Source: Rossellomorea sp. BNER (GTDB lineage Bacteria; Bacillota; Bacilli; Bacillales; Bacillaceae_B). Taken from it: 64,000 nucleotides of DNA. Position numbers and translations under genes: made by a program. Below, in pieces: positions 26,119 to 35,622 of this stretch (positions are counted from its first letter, which is position 1; every line of letters starts with the position of its first letter). The notes beneath the pieces were generated by a model. The model was given only the letters and a program-made list of their open reading frames with translations. It was not told where the DNA came from and did no database searches. The stretch is from NCBI GenBank assembly GCA_024213275.1, contig JANAVG010000004.1:189759-253758 (forward strand), read 5' to 3'.

Positions 26119-26604
26119 ATGTCGAAAGTGATTAGCTATATCGAAAATTTTGTCCTTGCCATTACGATGTTAACAATGGCCGTCATTGCCTTTACAAATG
26201 TAATATCGAGATACTTTTTTCACTACTCTCTATCATTTACGGAAGAAATCACTATTAATCTATTTGTCTTACTGACTTTTCTGGGTGCTGCAGTAGGTGT
26301 GAGATTAAATGCTCATCTTGGGTTTTCGTTACTGTTTGAAAAAGCGAATGTGATTTCAAAAAGAATCCTGATTGTATTTTCCACATTACTCATTTCCACC
26401 GTGTTTTTCTTACTGACTTACTATGGGTATGAGATGATGCAATTCCAAATGGATCGAAACCTGATAACACCTTCCCTTGGCTGGCAGCAATGGGTATTTT
26501 CAATGTTTGTACCAATAGGAAGTCTCTTCTGCTTATACCGAACCATTGAAGCCGGTGTAATAGAGTGGAAAGAATTAAATAAGGGAGAGGGGATAGAAGT
26601 ATGA
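26119..26604 (+). CDS. TRAP transporter small permease (DctQ type)
   Basis: A 161-residue protein with four membrane segments and the DctQ pattern: ISRYFFHYSLSFTEEITINLF near residues 28-48 and WQQWVFSMFVPIG near 120. It pairs with DctM to make a sodium-driven organic acid importer. GGAG lies 12 bases before the ATG. It overlaps the large permease by 4 bases. Confidence 0.9.
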   Translation: MSKVISYIENFVLAITMLTMAVIAFTNVISRYFFHYSLSFTEEITINLFVLLTFLGAAVGVRLNAHLGFSLLFEKANVISKRILIVFSTLLISTVFFLLTYYGYEMMQFQMDRNLITPSLGWQQWVFSMFVPIGSLFCLYRTIEAGVIEWKELNKGEGIEV

Positions 26605-27947
26605 CCGGTCTACTATTATTCGGCCTTTTTGCTCTATTCGTTTTATTGAGAATTCCAATAGCGATTGCATTAGCTGCTTCATCCATTACTGTCCTCTTTG
26701 TTAATTGGGGACATTCGAGCTTTACTTTATTACCTGATATCTTATATGCAAGTATTTCGAAATTTACTTTATTAGCGATTCCATTCTTTATTCTTGCAGG
26801 AGTGATTATGGAATACGCAGGAATATCAAAGAGGCTAATCAACTTTGCTCATGTATGTGTAGGTCATTTTAAAAGCGGTATTATCCTGGTTACCGTTATA
26901 ACTGCGATATTTTTCGCTGCCATTTCAGGATCTGGTCCGGCTACCGTTGCGGCTATCGGTGGTATTTTAATCCCGGCGCTTGTTAAAAATGGCATGAGAA
27001 AAGAGTCAGCTAGCGCATTGTTAGCCAGTTCAGGAGCAATTGGCATCGTTATTCCACCAAGTATTGCGATGATTGTCTTCGCCATTGTCGCTGGCGATCA
27101 ATTAAATGTGTCAATCGGGAGGTTATTTCTCGCTGGTGTCGTACCGGGGCTTCTTATTGGTATTGGTTTTATCATTGCCGCCATTTATGCTAAGAAAAAA
27201 GATTTATTGAAACACTCTTCCTCCAGTGCTTATGGAGAAATTGCAGCAACTGCATTAGCTGCTGAAAAAAAGGCAACACCTAAAGAAGTTTTTCAAGCTT
27301 TTCGAGAGGCCATTTGGGGTCTTTTAATGCCTGTCATTATTTTAGGAGGAATCTATGGTGGGATTTTTACTCCGACAGAAGCGGCTGTAGTGGCTGTATT
27401 TTATGGGTTTTTTGTAGGGATCTTTATCTATAGGGACTTAAAGGTATCGAATATCTATAAAATTCTTTATGAATCTGGAACTCAAACAGCGGTGATCATG
27501 TTCATTGTGAGCTCTGCCTCTTTGTTCGCTTATATTATTACAACGGAGCAAATTGCCGAATCGATGGCAAACTCATTATTATCGATAAGCTCCAACCCGA
27601 TTATCATTTTACTACTCTTAAATGTCATTCTCTTAATCGCAGGTGCTTTTATTGATGCGATTTCAGCTTTTTATATATTTGTTCCAATCTTAATTCCTGT
27701 TATCATTCATTTCAATATTGATCCCACCGTATTCGGAATCTTTATGACGGTGAATTTAGCCATTGGATTGTTTACACCTCCAGTAGGTATCAACCTTTAT
27801 GTAGCTTGTGGGATCGGGGATGTAAAACTTCATAGCCTATCGAAAGCGATTATGCCCTTTCTCATTTCAGCTATTATTGTTTTACTACTCATTACGTATA
27901 TACCTGCGATATCCACGTTTCTACCTAATTTGTTAGGTGTGAAGTAA
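26601..27947 (+). CDS. TRAP transporter large permease (DctM type)
   Basis: A 448-residue DctM-family permease with about 12 membrane segments. Family signatures are FFAAISGSGPATVAAIGG near residue 108, IGIVIPPSIAMI near 150 and GLFTPPVGINLYVAC near 390. It forms the transport path for a carboxylate with sodium. It closes the sigma-54-controlled cluster; a strong double hairpin follows 13 bases after the stop. Confidence 0.94.
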   Translation: MTGLLLFGLFALFVLLRIPIAIALAASSITVLFVNWGHSSFTLLPDILYASISKFTLLAIPFFILAGVIMEYAGISKRLINFAHVCVGHFKSGIILVTVITAIFFAAISGSGPATVAAIGGILIPALVKNGMRKESASALLASSGAIGIVIPPSIAMIVFAIVAGDQLNVSIGRLFLAGVVPGLLIGIGFIIAAIYAKKKDLLKHSSSSAYGEIAATALAAEKKATPKEVFQAFREAIWGLLMPVIILGGIYGGIFTPTEAAVVAVFYGFFVGIFIYRDLKVSNIYKILYESGTQTAVIMFIVSSASLFAYIITTEQIAESMANSLLSISSNPIIILLLLNVILLIAGAFIDAISAFYIFVPILIPVIIHFNIDPTVFGIFMTVNLAIGLFTPPVGINLYVACGIGDVKLHSLSKAIMPFLISAIIVLLLITYIPAISTFLPNLLGVK

Positions 27948-27960
27948 TTCTATAGAGAAC

Positions 27961-28028
27961 GGGGCTGTCCTAAAAGGGGTCAGGAACCACCATTGTGGTT
28001 CCTGACACCCTTGTTTCGGGACAGCCCC
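27961..28028. terminator. Nested double hairpin of the repeat family (copy 3, most perfect)
   Basis: Outer arms GGGGCTGTCC and GGACAGCCCC; inner arms GTCAGGAACCAC and GTGGTTCCTGAC over a 4-base loop. It ends the TRAP operon and lies between convergent genes, so it can serve glcF on the other strand. Confidence 0.88.
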
Positions 28029-28169
28029 ATTCTAGTTTTTGGGGGATTAATACTAGATTTGAATTTCTCTATATCGAGTTTATTCTCAACTGTTTATCGA
28101 TTTGTCGACACTATTTGACAAGGGATCCAATTTGTTTTTTCTACTACAGCTGCAACTAAGCTTATAAAG

Positions 28170-29507
28170 CTAAATAGATGTACCAGAATATTGTTCGGCT
28201 TCGATCAGCAGGTCTGCGATATGAACCGCACGAACTTTGCCTGTTAACCCTTCTCGTTCGATACCGAGCTTCATTTGAAGCAAACAACCAGGGTTTGCAG
28301 TAACGATAGTCGCCGCTTTCGTTGCCTTCGTTTCTTTCATTTTCGAGTCTAGTATTTGCATTGACATTTCCGATTCAACAATATTATAGATTCCTGCTGA
28401 ACCGCAGCACTGATCCGCGTTCTTCATTTCACGATAATCAATATGATCAATTGATTTTAAAAGAGTGCGTGGTTCAGATGAAGTTTTCATCACGTTCCTT
28501 AAATGACAGGAATCTTGGTAGGTGATGATCTGTGCCGGCAAACTTAATTTCTTCTTGTGAAATTGGAGATCAACTAGAATACTAGTAATATCTTTTAGCT
28601 TCGTTGAAAACTGCTTGGCACGCTCAACCCACTCAGGCTCATCCTTTAGAAGGTGATCATAATCAATTAAAAATGCACCGCAGCCGCCAGCATTGGTAAT
28701 GATGTAGTCAACCTCAAGCTTTTCAAATGCTGAAATATTACGTTTGGCCAGCTCTTTTGCCTTGCTTTTTTCCCCGCTGTGACCGTGTAAGGCACCACAG
28801 CATGCTTGGTTAGGCGGAATCACGATTTCACAACCTGCCAGCTGTAATAGTTTCATTGTAGAATCATTGGTTTTCATAAACATTGTATCCATTAAACAAC
28901 CTGCGAAAAAAGCAACCCGTTTTTTGACCGTATCTTGAGCTGGAAGATAGGAAGGACGATTTTTCATCTCTTTCAGCGTCGGTATTTCAGGAAGGACTTT
29001 CTCCATCGAAGATAGGCTGTCTGGGAACAACTTCATCATTCCAGTAGATCGTACGACACTTTGTAATCCCGAACGTTGGTAGAAACCCATTAACCCTGTT
29101 AATGTACGCATACGGTTTTGATAGGGGAATAGTCCTTCAAATACAGTTTTACGGATCGCTTTTACAGGTAAAGAGTGTTTTTTATTTTGATTTATAATAT
29201 CACGTGCTTCCTCAAGTAAATGACCGTAGTTTACTCCAGATGGACAAACAGGTTCACAAGCTCTGCACCCTAAGCACATGTTCAGGGAGCGTTCGACGTC
29301 TTCATCAGGCTCGATGACCCCATCGACTACTGCTTTCATAACGGCAATCCGTCCCCGTGGTGAATGCGATTCTTGATAACCTGATTCAATATAAGTAGGG
29401 CAGGAAGGTAAGCAAAAGCCACAGCGCATACAATTTAATAGTTCATCTTCGTTCATTCGTTCTTTAAATTGCTGTTGAATCTGTTCACGTTCTTTAACGG
29501 TTGTCAT
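28170..29507 (-). CDS. glcF: Glycolate oxidase iron-sulfur subunit
   Basis: A 445-residue GlcF-type protein (YsfD in B. subtilis). Two [4Fe-4S] motifs, CMRCGFCLPSCP near residue 26 and CLGCRACEPVCP near 79, are followed by two CCG domains (ACCGALHGHSG near 237 and CCGSAGIYN near 366). It passes electrons from the FAD subunit to the quinone pool. It overlaps glcD by 4 bases. A separate GlcE subunit, present in E. coli, is not encoded here, as is usual in Bacillus. Confidence 0.93.
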   Translation of the reverse strand: MTTVKEREQIQQQFKERMNEDELLNCMRCGFCLPSCPTYIESGYQESHSPRGRIAVMKAVVDGVIEPDEDVERSLNMCLGCRACEPVCPSGVNYGHLLEEARDIINQNKKHSLPVKAIRKTVFEGLFPYQNRMRTLTGLMGFYQRSGLQSVVRSTGMMKLFPDSLSSMEKVLPEIPTLKEMKNRPSYLPAQDTVKKRVAFFAGCLMDTMFMKTNDSTMKLLQLAGCEIVIPPNQACCGALHGHSGEKSKAKELAKRNISAFEKLEVDYIITNAGGCGAFLIDYDHLLKDEPEWVERAKQFSTKLKDITSILVDLQFHKKKLSLPAQIITYQDSCHLRNVMKTSSEPRTLLKSIDHIDYREMKNADQCCGSAGIYNIVESEMSMQILDSKMKETKATKAATIVTANPGCLLQMKLGIEREGLTGKVRAVHIADLLIEAEQYSGTSI

Positions 29508-30916
29508 TTTGCCACCACCACCCGTTTTTTGGAATCCTTTGCAAATACTTTCCCAGGGTTCATGATGTTAATAGGGTCAAAGGAATCCTTGATGGCTTTC
29601 ATTGCTGCGATTCCAGCCTCACCAAGCTTCCATTCCAGGTAGGGGGCTTTCATTACACCGACACCGTGCTCCCCTGTAATCGTTCCACCTAGCTGAATGG
29701 CCTTTTGAAAGATTTCCTCAAATGCTTTCTCAACACGCTCAATTTCATCATGATTACGTGAATCCGTTAGACATGTTGGATGGAGGTTCCCATCTCCTGC
29801 ATGACCAAACGTACAAATTTTCACCTCATATTTTTCAGCAATTTGATTAATGGCGTTGACCATGTTTGCAATTTCTGAACGTGGAACTGTTGCATCTTCT
29901 AAAATGGTGGTCGGTTTAAGTCGTGCAAGGGCTGACAATGCTGATCGCCTTGCCGTCATAAGAGCCATTGCATGTTCTTCCGATTGTGCTACTTGTACAG
30001 AAATAGCTTCTTCATTTGTACAAACCTCTGCAATTTTCTTAATGTCCCTATCGACGACTTCTTCTGGTCCATCTTGCTCGATTAAAAGTACGGCCTGTAC
30101 ATTTGTCGGGAGACCTATTTGAGCAAAATCTTCTACTACTTGAAGTGTTGGTTGATCTAAAAATTCTAAAGTGGTCGGAATGATTTTGTTGGCAATAATT
30201 TTGGAAACAGATCGTGCCGCCGCTTCAATATCTTGATAGAGGGCTAAAATTGTCTTCTTAGTCTCTGGCATAGGAATCAATTTCAGTGTCGCCTCCGTTA
30301 TAATCCCTAAAGTTCCTTCAGAACCAACAAGCAAACGAGTTAAATCATAGCCTGCCACATCTTTTGCAAGCTTTCCTCCCGTACGAATAATATCACCATT
30401 TGGAAGAACTGCCTCAAGTGCGATCACATAGTCACGTGTTACCCCATATTTTAACCCTCGAAGGCCGCCCGAGTTCTCATTGATGTTGCCTCCAATGGTG
30501 GATATTTTCATAGAGCTTGGATCAGGAGGATAAAATAATCCTTTTGCTTCTACGGTTTGAATCATATCGAGGGTGATCACACCTGGCTGAACCGTAACAG
30601 TCAGGTTCTCCTCATCCACTTCCAAAATTTGATTCATATGTTTAAAAAGCAATACAATACCACCCTCCGTAGGGCATGTACCTGCACAGAGGTTAGTACC
30701 TGAACCTCTGGGAACGATTGGTATTTTATTTTCATTACAGAGTTTAACCATTTCTACTACTTCATGTTTGTTTCGAGGAGAGACCACGGCATCTGGCATC
30801 GATTGAAATTGAGGAGTTGCATCATAGGAGTAGACAAGCCGTCCAGTATTGGAATCATCATAATTTTCAGTACCGACAATTTGAATGAACTTATGCTTTA
30901 CGTTTTCTGGAATCAT
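29504..30916 (-). CDS. glcD: Glycolate oxidase FAD subunit
   Basis: A 470-residue FAD-linked oxidase of the VAO/GlcD family (YsfC in B. subtilis). The FAD-binding part shows PRGSGTNLCAGTCP near residue 60 and NENSGGLRGLKYG near 140; the C-terminal cap has GHAGDGNLHP near 370 and TGEHGVGVMK near 425. It oxidises glycolate or a related 2-hydroxy acid to the 2-oxo acid. An AGGGTGAT-like ribosome site precedes the ATG. It is divergent from the CdaR-type regulator gene. Confidence 0.93.
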   Translation of the reverse strand: MIPENVKHKFIQIVGTENYDDSNTGRLVYSYDATPQFQSMPDAVVSPRNKHEVVEMVKLCNENKIPIVPRGSGTNLCAGTCPTEGGIVLLFKHMNQILEVDEENLTVTVQPGVITLDMIQTVEAKGLFYPPDPSSMKISTIGGNINENSGGLRGLKYGVTRDYVIALEAVLPNGDIIRTGGKLAKDVAGYDLTRLLVGSEGTLGIITEATLKLIPMPETKKTILALYQDIEAAARSVSKIIANKIIPTTLEFLDQPTLQVVEDFAQIGLPTNVQAVLLIEQDGPEEVVDRDIKKIAEVCTNEEAISVQVAQSEEHAMALMTARRSALSALARLKPTTILEDATVPRSEIANMVNAINQIAEKYEVKICTFGHAGDGNLHPTCLTDSRNHDEIERVEKAFEEIFQKAIQLGGTITGEHGVGVMKAPYLEWKLGEAGIAAMKAIKDSFDPINIMNPGKVFAKDSKKRVVVAK

Positions 30917-31087
30917 CTTCTATCACCCTTATAAAAAAATTAGACTCATGAAGGAAAGCTATTGTTTTATTGTTAATTTTATGATAAAGGATAAATAAGG
31001 GTAATAATATAGATGAATATACAAATATGATTCGATAAATCCAAATACTTTTTAGGTTTATATACAAAATACTAAAGGATGAGAGAC

Positions 31088-32206
31088 ATGTTATTGTTTC
31101 CTAAGCTTGCTGGAAAAATTGTTAATGAGGTTCAAATGGTTATAAATGAAGATATCATTGTTGTTGATACGAAAGGGATAATCATTGCCTCTACCCAACA
31201 AAATCGGGTAGGAACCCTACATAAGGGTGCTCAATTGGTATTACATACAAAGAAAAAACTATATATTGATGAAGCGTTGGAAAAACAACTTGAAGGTGTA
31301 AGGATGGGGATCAATCTACCAATCTTTATTGAGGGACGAATTATAGGGGTTATAGGGATTACAGGAAATCCGATTGAAGTGGAGCGTTATGCCGACTTAA
31401 TCCGCAGGCTGACAGAATTGATTATTCAGGAAACCATTCATGCCGAGCAGGTTGAATCGAAAACACGAGGATTAGAGTCCTATTTTTATGAGTGGGTAAA
31501 TATAAAATCACTAGATCAGCATTTTATCGATCGTGGACTAATGCTAGGAATACAAATGCAAGAACCTCATATATGCTGCTTTATCCAATTAAAGGGTATA
31601 AATCATAAAAAAGAAGATGGACAGTTTATCGAGAGGGAAATTTTCGAGTGGTTTCAAAGTTATTTTCAAAAGGATGACGTAGTTCGTTTTGGACCAGGAC
31701 GTATTTTACTTCTAAAAGTTGTCGATCGTCACTATTCCGAGGAGTATTTTCGTTCGCAGTTAGCGGAAGTAAAAAAGTATGTTGAAATGAAGTATCATAC
31801 TTTTTTGTCGATTAGTGTAGGAAAGACTGTCGGAACGTATTTGATTGCCCAATCTTATAAGGAAGCACAAAAGGCTATGAAAGTGGCAGAGAAAAGTCAA
31901 TCAATTGTATTTTACGAGGATTTACTCCTCGATATTATGATAGAAGAAGTACCGACAGAATTAAGAAAAGAATACTTGGAGAAAACGATTGGGAAAATGA
32001 ATGGTAATGAAGAATTAATGGATACATTGAAGATATACTTGGCAAATAATCAGTCAGTGAAAGAAACGGCCGCAGAAATGCATATACACATCAATACTCT
32101 TCATTACCGATTGAAGCAGGTGAAGGACCTAACAGAGATTGATCCAAAGAAAACGGAAGGACTTGCTCTCTTTTACTTGGCGCTGAAATTAATGGATCGT
32201 TTATAG
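31088..32206 (+). CDS. ysfB: CdaR family (sugar diacid type) transcriptional regulator of glcDF
   Basis: A 372-residue CdaR/PucR-type regulator. The N-terminal diacid-recognition domain covers about 1-130 (IVVDTKGIIIAST, GVIGITGNPIEVERYADL), the middle GGDEF-like part is weakly conserved, and the C-terminal PucR helix-turn-helix has SVKETAAEMHIHINTLHYRLKQV. ATG 31088 lies 8 bases after AAAGGA; the ATG at 31079 would overlap this site. Gene order with glcDF equals B. subtilis ysfBCD, so it should activate glycolate oxidation when glycolate or a diacid is present. Confidence 0.87.
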   Translation: MLLFPKLAGKIVNEVQMVINEDIIVVDTKGIIIASTQQNRVGTLHKGAQLVLHTKKKLYIDEALEKQLEGVRMGINLPIFIEGRIIGVIGITGNPIEVERYADLIRRLTELIIQETIHAEQVESKTRGLESYFYEWVNIKSLDQHFIDRGLMLGIQMQEPHICCFIQLKGINHKKEDGQFIEREIFEWFQSYFQKDDVVRFGPGRILLLKVVDRHYSEEYFRSQLAEVKKYVEMKYHTFLSISVGKTVGTYLIAQSYKEAQKAMKVAEKSQSIVFYEDLLLDIMIEEVPTELRKEYLEKTIGKMNGNEELMDTLKIYLANNQSVKETAAEMHIHINTLHYRLKQVKDLTEIDPKKTEGLALFYLALKLMDRL

Positions 32207-32366
32207 AAAAGATATAGGAGTAAAGTTGAATCATTTATTACTAAAGTGTGTTTTTATTAAAAATTAATATAAAAAAATTCAACTATTTTCCTATTTTTCT
32301 ATAATTTGCAGGTTTTTATACTGGATAAATTGAATTAATAACCAAACAGAAAGGATGTGGATTCCA

Positions 32367-33344
32367 GTGAAGCATTTAAAATTGTTTGGTTTTTTTACGT
32401 TGATCTTAATGATGATGTCATCTTCTGTCTATGCGGCTCCGGTAAATAACCAGTCGGAACAAGCATTTGACAACAAAATCGTTAAGCGGATAAAAGTAGA
32501 TAATATTTATAATCACGTCTACCATTTATCAGAAGTAATTGGTCCGCGCGGAGCAGGTACGGAAGGGGAACAAAAAACGGTGGACTACCTTGTCGATCAG
32601 TTTGAGAGCTTTGGCTACGAGGAAGTGAATATTCAAGAATTCACTTTCACAAGAAGTGGAGAGGAAATCACGGCCTATAATGTTGAGGCAGTTAAGGCCC
32701 CGATGACAAACCATGATACAGGTCAACAAATTATTGTCGGCTCACATCATGATTCTGTGCCTTGGGGGAAAGGTGCAAATGACGATGCATCAGGTACTGG
32801 TGCACTTCTTGAATTAGCCAGAGTCTTTGCGAACACTCCTACTGATACTACGATTAAATTCGTTGCATTCGGTGCAGAAGAATACGGACTTTGGGGATCT
32901 CGAAAGTATGCAGAAGCCATGAGTCAGGAAGAAGCAGACAGCACTGTAGCAATGTTCCAAATGGATATGGTGGGAAGTGCGGATGCAGGTGATCTTGTCA
33001 TGTTTACGGCAAACGGAGAGAAGAACACTGTAACAGATCTTGGAGCGGCTGCTGGTTCTAGAGTTAGTGAGCTTGTTCCATACAGTGAACTTGGCCGTAG
33101 TGACCACGTGCCATTTCATAACTTAGGCATTCCGGCGGCATTGTTCATTCATACTCCACTTGAGCCTTGGTACCATACGGAAGAAGATACGATTGAACAT
33201 ATAAGTAAAGAAAAACTGAAGGATGTTGCAGATATTGTCGGTGCAGGAGTTTTCCAGGTGGCAAGAAAAGATACTCCAGCCCTTGAAAGATCAGCAGTTG
33301 CACCTGTTCCTGTTGATTACTATTATGAAGAGCCTGAGCTTTAA
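32367..33344 (+). CDS. Secreted M28 family zinc aminopeptidase
   Basis: A 325-residue M28 peptidase with a Sec signal peptide (KHLKLFGFFTLILMMMSSSVYA, cleavage after AxA near residue 24). The two-zinc site is complete: His in GSHHDS, Asp in ANDDASG, Glu pair in FGAEEYG, Asp in QMDMVG and His in WYHTEEDT. It should release N-terminal amino acids from peptides outside the cell. GTG 32367 lies 7 bases after AAGGATGTG; the ATG at 32355 overlaps that site. It stands alone with a terminator behind it. Confidence 0.92.
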   Translation: MKHLKLFGFFTLILMMMSSSVYAAPVNNQSEQAFDNKIVKRIKVDNIYNHVYHLSEVIGPRGAGTEGEQKTVDYLVDQFESFGYEEVNIQEFTFTRSGEEITAYNVEAVKAPMTNHDTGQQIIVGSHHDSVPWGKGANDDASGTGALLELARVFANTPTDTTIKFVAFGAEEYGLWGSRKYAEAMSQEEADSTVAMFQMDMVGSADAGDLVMFTANGEKNTVTDLGAAAGSRVSELVPYSELGRSDHVPFHNLGIPAALFIHTPLEPWYHTEEDTIEHISKEKLKDVADIVGAGVFQVARKDTPALERSAVAPVPVDYYYEEPEL

Positions 33345-33355
33345 TAAATTCTGTG

Positions 33356-33390
33356 AAAACGGGACTGACTTGTGGGTCGGTCCTGTTTTT
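33356..33390 (+). terminator. Terminator after the M28 peptidase gene
   Basis: AACGGGACTGAC pairs imperfectly with GTCGGTCCTGTT over a 6-base loop, followed by TTTTT. Confidence 0.8.
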
Positions 33391-33751
33391 AGGTTCATGA
33401 ACATGAGGTCATTGATGCCGTGAAAAAGCGAAGAAGAAAAAATGACGGTAAGAAAAGAGAACATCGATGCCGTGAAAGTGTGCTGAAAGTGAACCATTAG
33501 CCCTGATCGACTTGTTTTGTTTTTTATCTAAATTAGGTACCGCCCCCATGTGAATGAATCCTCCGAAAAAAAGAATCAAAAACCTACGAATTCTCCATTT
33601 TGTGCCTCGCTAGTAACCCGCTAAAATTTCAAAAGAGAGTCTTTTTATTTTTTACTGGAAATTTACTATATAGTTATAATTGAAAAAAGATTGAGTAAAT
33701 CCCTATAATTTGAAATAATTGTAATTAAGTCTTTTTAAAGGTGGTTAAAGC
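33391..33751. other. Gene-free stretch
   Basis: About 360 bases without a gene. A short repeated phrase (GATGCCGTGAAA at about 33414 and 33468) is the only structure seen besides an AT-rich region ahead of the next gene. Confidence 0.4.
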
Positions 33752-34315
33752 ATGTATTGGGTTATAGCTCTGTTCGATGAGAACACTGAAAAAATCATAA
33801 AAGGGCTATGGGAAGAGTTGTGTGAAAATTCAATTTCCTTCTATGCAGAGGAAGTGAAAGACGGAAGACCACATATTACATTAGGGAGTTACGCCGATTT
33901 AGACAAAATTGACTACATAAAACGAATGGATTCTTTTTATAATCATAAATCCAGTATTGAAATCACATTTAATACAATTGGGTCGTTTTTAAATTATGGT
34001 ACTTTATTCTATTCACCAACTGTAACAACAGAATTGATTGAATTTCATACACAGCACCATGAGCATTTTAATGAGTTTAATGGTAAGGCGAATCAATTAT
34101 ATCTACCTGGAAAATGGATTCCACATTGCACTTTAGCTAATAAATTATCTCCTGAAAAGCTATCAGAGGCATTCCATTTTTGTTTAACAAAAAGCGACAC
34201 AATATACGGAAAAATAATAGAGGTTGCTTTGGTAGAATTAGTTGAAGAAAATAACAAATGTATTGAAGCTCCAATCATATTTTCTAAGCGATTAAAAAAG
34301 AATAGTATTCTCTAA
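33752..34315 (+). CDS. 2H phosphoesterase (2'-5' RNA ligase-like) protein
   Basis: A 187-residue protein of the 2H phosphoesterase superfamily. The two H-x-T/S motifs that define the active site are seen as RPHITLGSY near residue 41 and IPHCTLANK near 127, 85 residues apart. Relatives act on cyclic phosphates of RNA or nucleotides; the substrate here is unknown. AAAGGTGG lies 8 bases before the ATG. It is monocistronic. Confidence 0.85.
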   Translation: MYWVIALFDENTEKIIKGLWEELCENSISFYAEEVKDGRPHITLGSYADLDKIDYIKRMDSFYNHKSSIEITFNTIGSFLNYGTLFYSPTVTTELIEFHTQHHEHFNEFNGKANQLYLPGKWIPHCTLANKLSPEKLSEAFHFCLTKSDTIYGKIIEVALVELVEENNKCIEAPIIFSKRLKKNSIL

Positions 34316-34686
34316 GAGACTTATGGTTAGAAGATAGTTCTAAGGTTTATAAGGGCTTTCAGAATGAGGTGAAATAGTGGGCTTATTTTTTGAGTTAGAA
34401 TTATTATTGCCAATTTATTCACTTTTATCAAAGGAGGGCGAAGTCTCTCATGCACTTTACTCCTTTAAAGTGGTTGGGGACAGTCCTTCGGAAGTATAAA
34501 ATATCCTAAGCCTTTTGATACATAATTGTAATTTTTGGTATCTTTAAACAAGGAATGTGTTTGGTGAAAAATAAGCAGAAAATTAATAAAGCATAAGAAC
34601 TATTTGTGCATAGTAATACCGTTACCGCACTTGTAGTGTAAGACCAGAATACTTCATTTAAAGAAGCAATTGGTAAGGAATTTATG
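34316..34686. other. Gene-free stretch with degenerate sequence
   Basis: About 370 bases hold no convincing gene. An inverted pair AAAGGAG (34430) / CTCCTTT (34460) and a phrase GGTTGGGGACAGTCC (34472-34486), which may be a decayed right arm of the dispersed repeat family, are the only structures noticed. Confidence 0.35.
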
Positions 34687-34715
34687 TTTATATCATTTTG
34701 TATTAATGGTATATT
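34687..34715 (+). promoter_or_regulatory. Sigma-A promoter of artPQR
   Basis: TTTATA at 34687-34692 and TATATT at 34710-34715 with a 17-base spacer. Confidence 0.5.
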
Positions 34716-34735
34716 AGTAACTAGTTGTTACAAAA

Positions 34736-34754
34736 TTGTTAATTATTTTAACAA
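34736..34754. promoter_or_regulatory. TnrA/GlnR box upstream of artP
   Basis: TTGTTAATTATTTTAACAA is a perfect 7-bp inverted repeat and fits TGTNA-N7-TNACA at every fixed position (34737-34753). It lies downstream of the predicted promoter start and about 30 bases before the ATG, which fits repression rather than activation. Confidence 0.75.
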
Positions 34755-34783
34755 CTTGAACATTTAAACAAGGGGGATAATTC

Positions 34784-35563
34784 ATGAAGAAATTACATTT
34801 TATTACTTTATTATTGACTCTTACTTTAGTTCTATCTGCATGTGGAACATCTGACGAGGGTAAAGATGGTAACGCGGGTGGCGAAGGTGAGAAGGTGTAT
34901 AAGGTTGGGGTAGATACTACATACCCGCCATTCGAATTTAAAAAGGATGGGGAATACAAAGGTATTGATATTGAATTAATCAATGCTATTGCTGAGAATC
35001 AAGGTTTTGAAATTGAACTATCTTCAATGGATTTTGGAGGGATTATTCCTGCGATGCAAGCTGGTGAGCTTGATATTGCGATTGCTGGAATGAGTATTAC
35101 AGATAAAAGAAAAAAAGTTGTGGATTTTTCTGATCCGTATTTTGAAGCAGGTCTTTCATTAGTTGTAAAGGGTGGAAATACAGATATAAAGACTATTAAC
35201 GATTTAAAAGGGAAAACAGTCGCTGTGAAAAAGGGAACAACAGGTGCTACTTTTGCACAAGAAAATGCTAAAGAAAAGGGCTTTGAGGTTGTTCAATTTA
35301 ATGATAGTCCTGCTATGTTCCAAGAGGTTGCAAATGGAAATGCGGATGCTCTTATAGAAGATTATCCTGTTATTGCCTATGCAATTGCGCAAAAAGAATT
35401 AGGACTAGAAATTGTTGGAGACCGATTAAACGGTGACCAATATGGAATTGCTGTACTAAAAGGTGAAAATCAGGATCTATTAGAAAAGATAAACAAAGGC
35501 CTTAAAGAGCTTAAAGAAAATGGGAAATACGATGAAATTCTTAAAACATACCTTGGTGAATAA
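34784..35563 (+). CDS. artP: Polar amino acid ABC transporter, binding lipoprotein
   Basis: A 259-residue family-3 binding protein with the lipobox LVLSAC (Cys near 20). Signature parts are VGVDTTYPPFEF near residue 43, GELDIAIAGMSITDKRKKVVDFSDPYFEAG near 95-125 and NDLKGKTVAVKKGTTG near 145. It binds a basic or polar amino acid outside the membrane. Gene order (binding protein, permease, ATPase) equals B. subtilis artPQR (yqiXYZ), the arginine system, though glutamine cannot be ruled out. Confidence 0.9.
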   Translation: MKKLHFITLLLTLTLVLSACGTSDEGKDGNAGGEGEKVYKVGVDTTYPPFEFKKDGEYKGIDIELINAIAENQGFEIELSSMDFGGIIPAMQAGELDIAIAGMSITDKRKKVVDFSDPYFEAGLSLVVKGGNTDIKTINDLKGKTVAVKKGTTGATFAQENAKEKGFEVVQFNDSPAMFQEVANGNADALIEDYPVIAYAIAQKELGLEIVGDRLNGDQYGIAVLKGENQDLLEKINKGLKELKENGKYDEILKTYLGE

Positions 35564-35603
35564 AGGGTAGCATTTTTGGCTAAATATTTTAAGTCGTTTT
35601 TAT

Positions 35604-35622
35604 AGCGCGCAGATTGCGCGCT
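35604..35622 (+). promoter_or_regulatory. GC-rich hairpin between artP and artQ
   Basis: AGCGCGCA-GAT-TGCGCGCT is a perfect 8-bp stem with a 3-base loop, followed by a T-rich tract and directly by the artQ ribosome site. It may be a leaky terminator or an mRNA 3' protector that raises the binding protein over the membrane parts, and could also hinder artQ initiation. Confidence 0.65.

Noticed and set aside
33400..33480. Repeated GATGCCGTGAAA phrase as CRISPR-like repeat
   Set aside because: Only two copies, no regular spacing, no cas genes.
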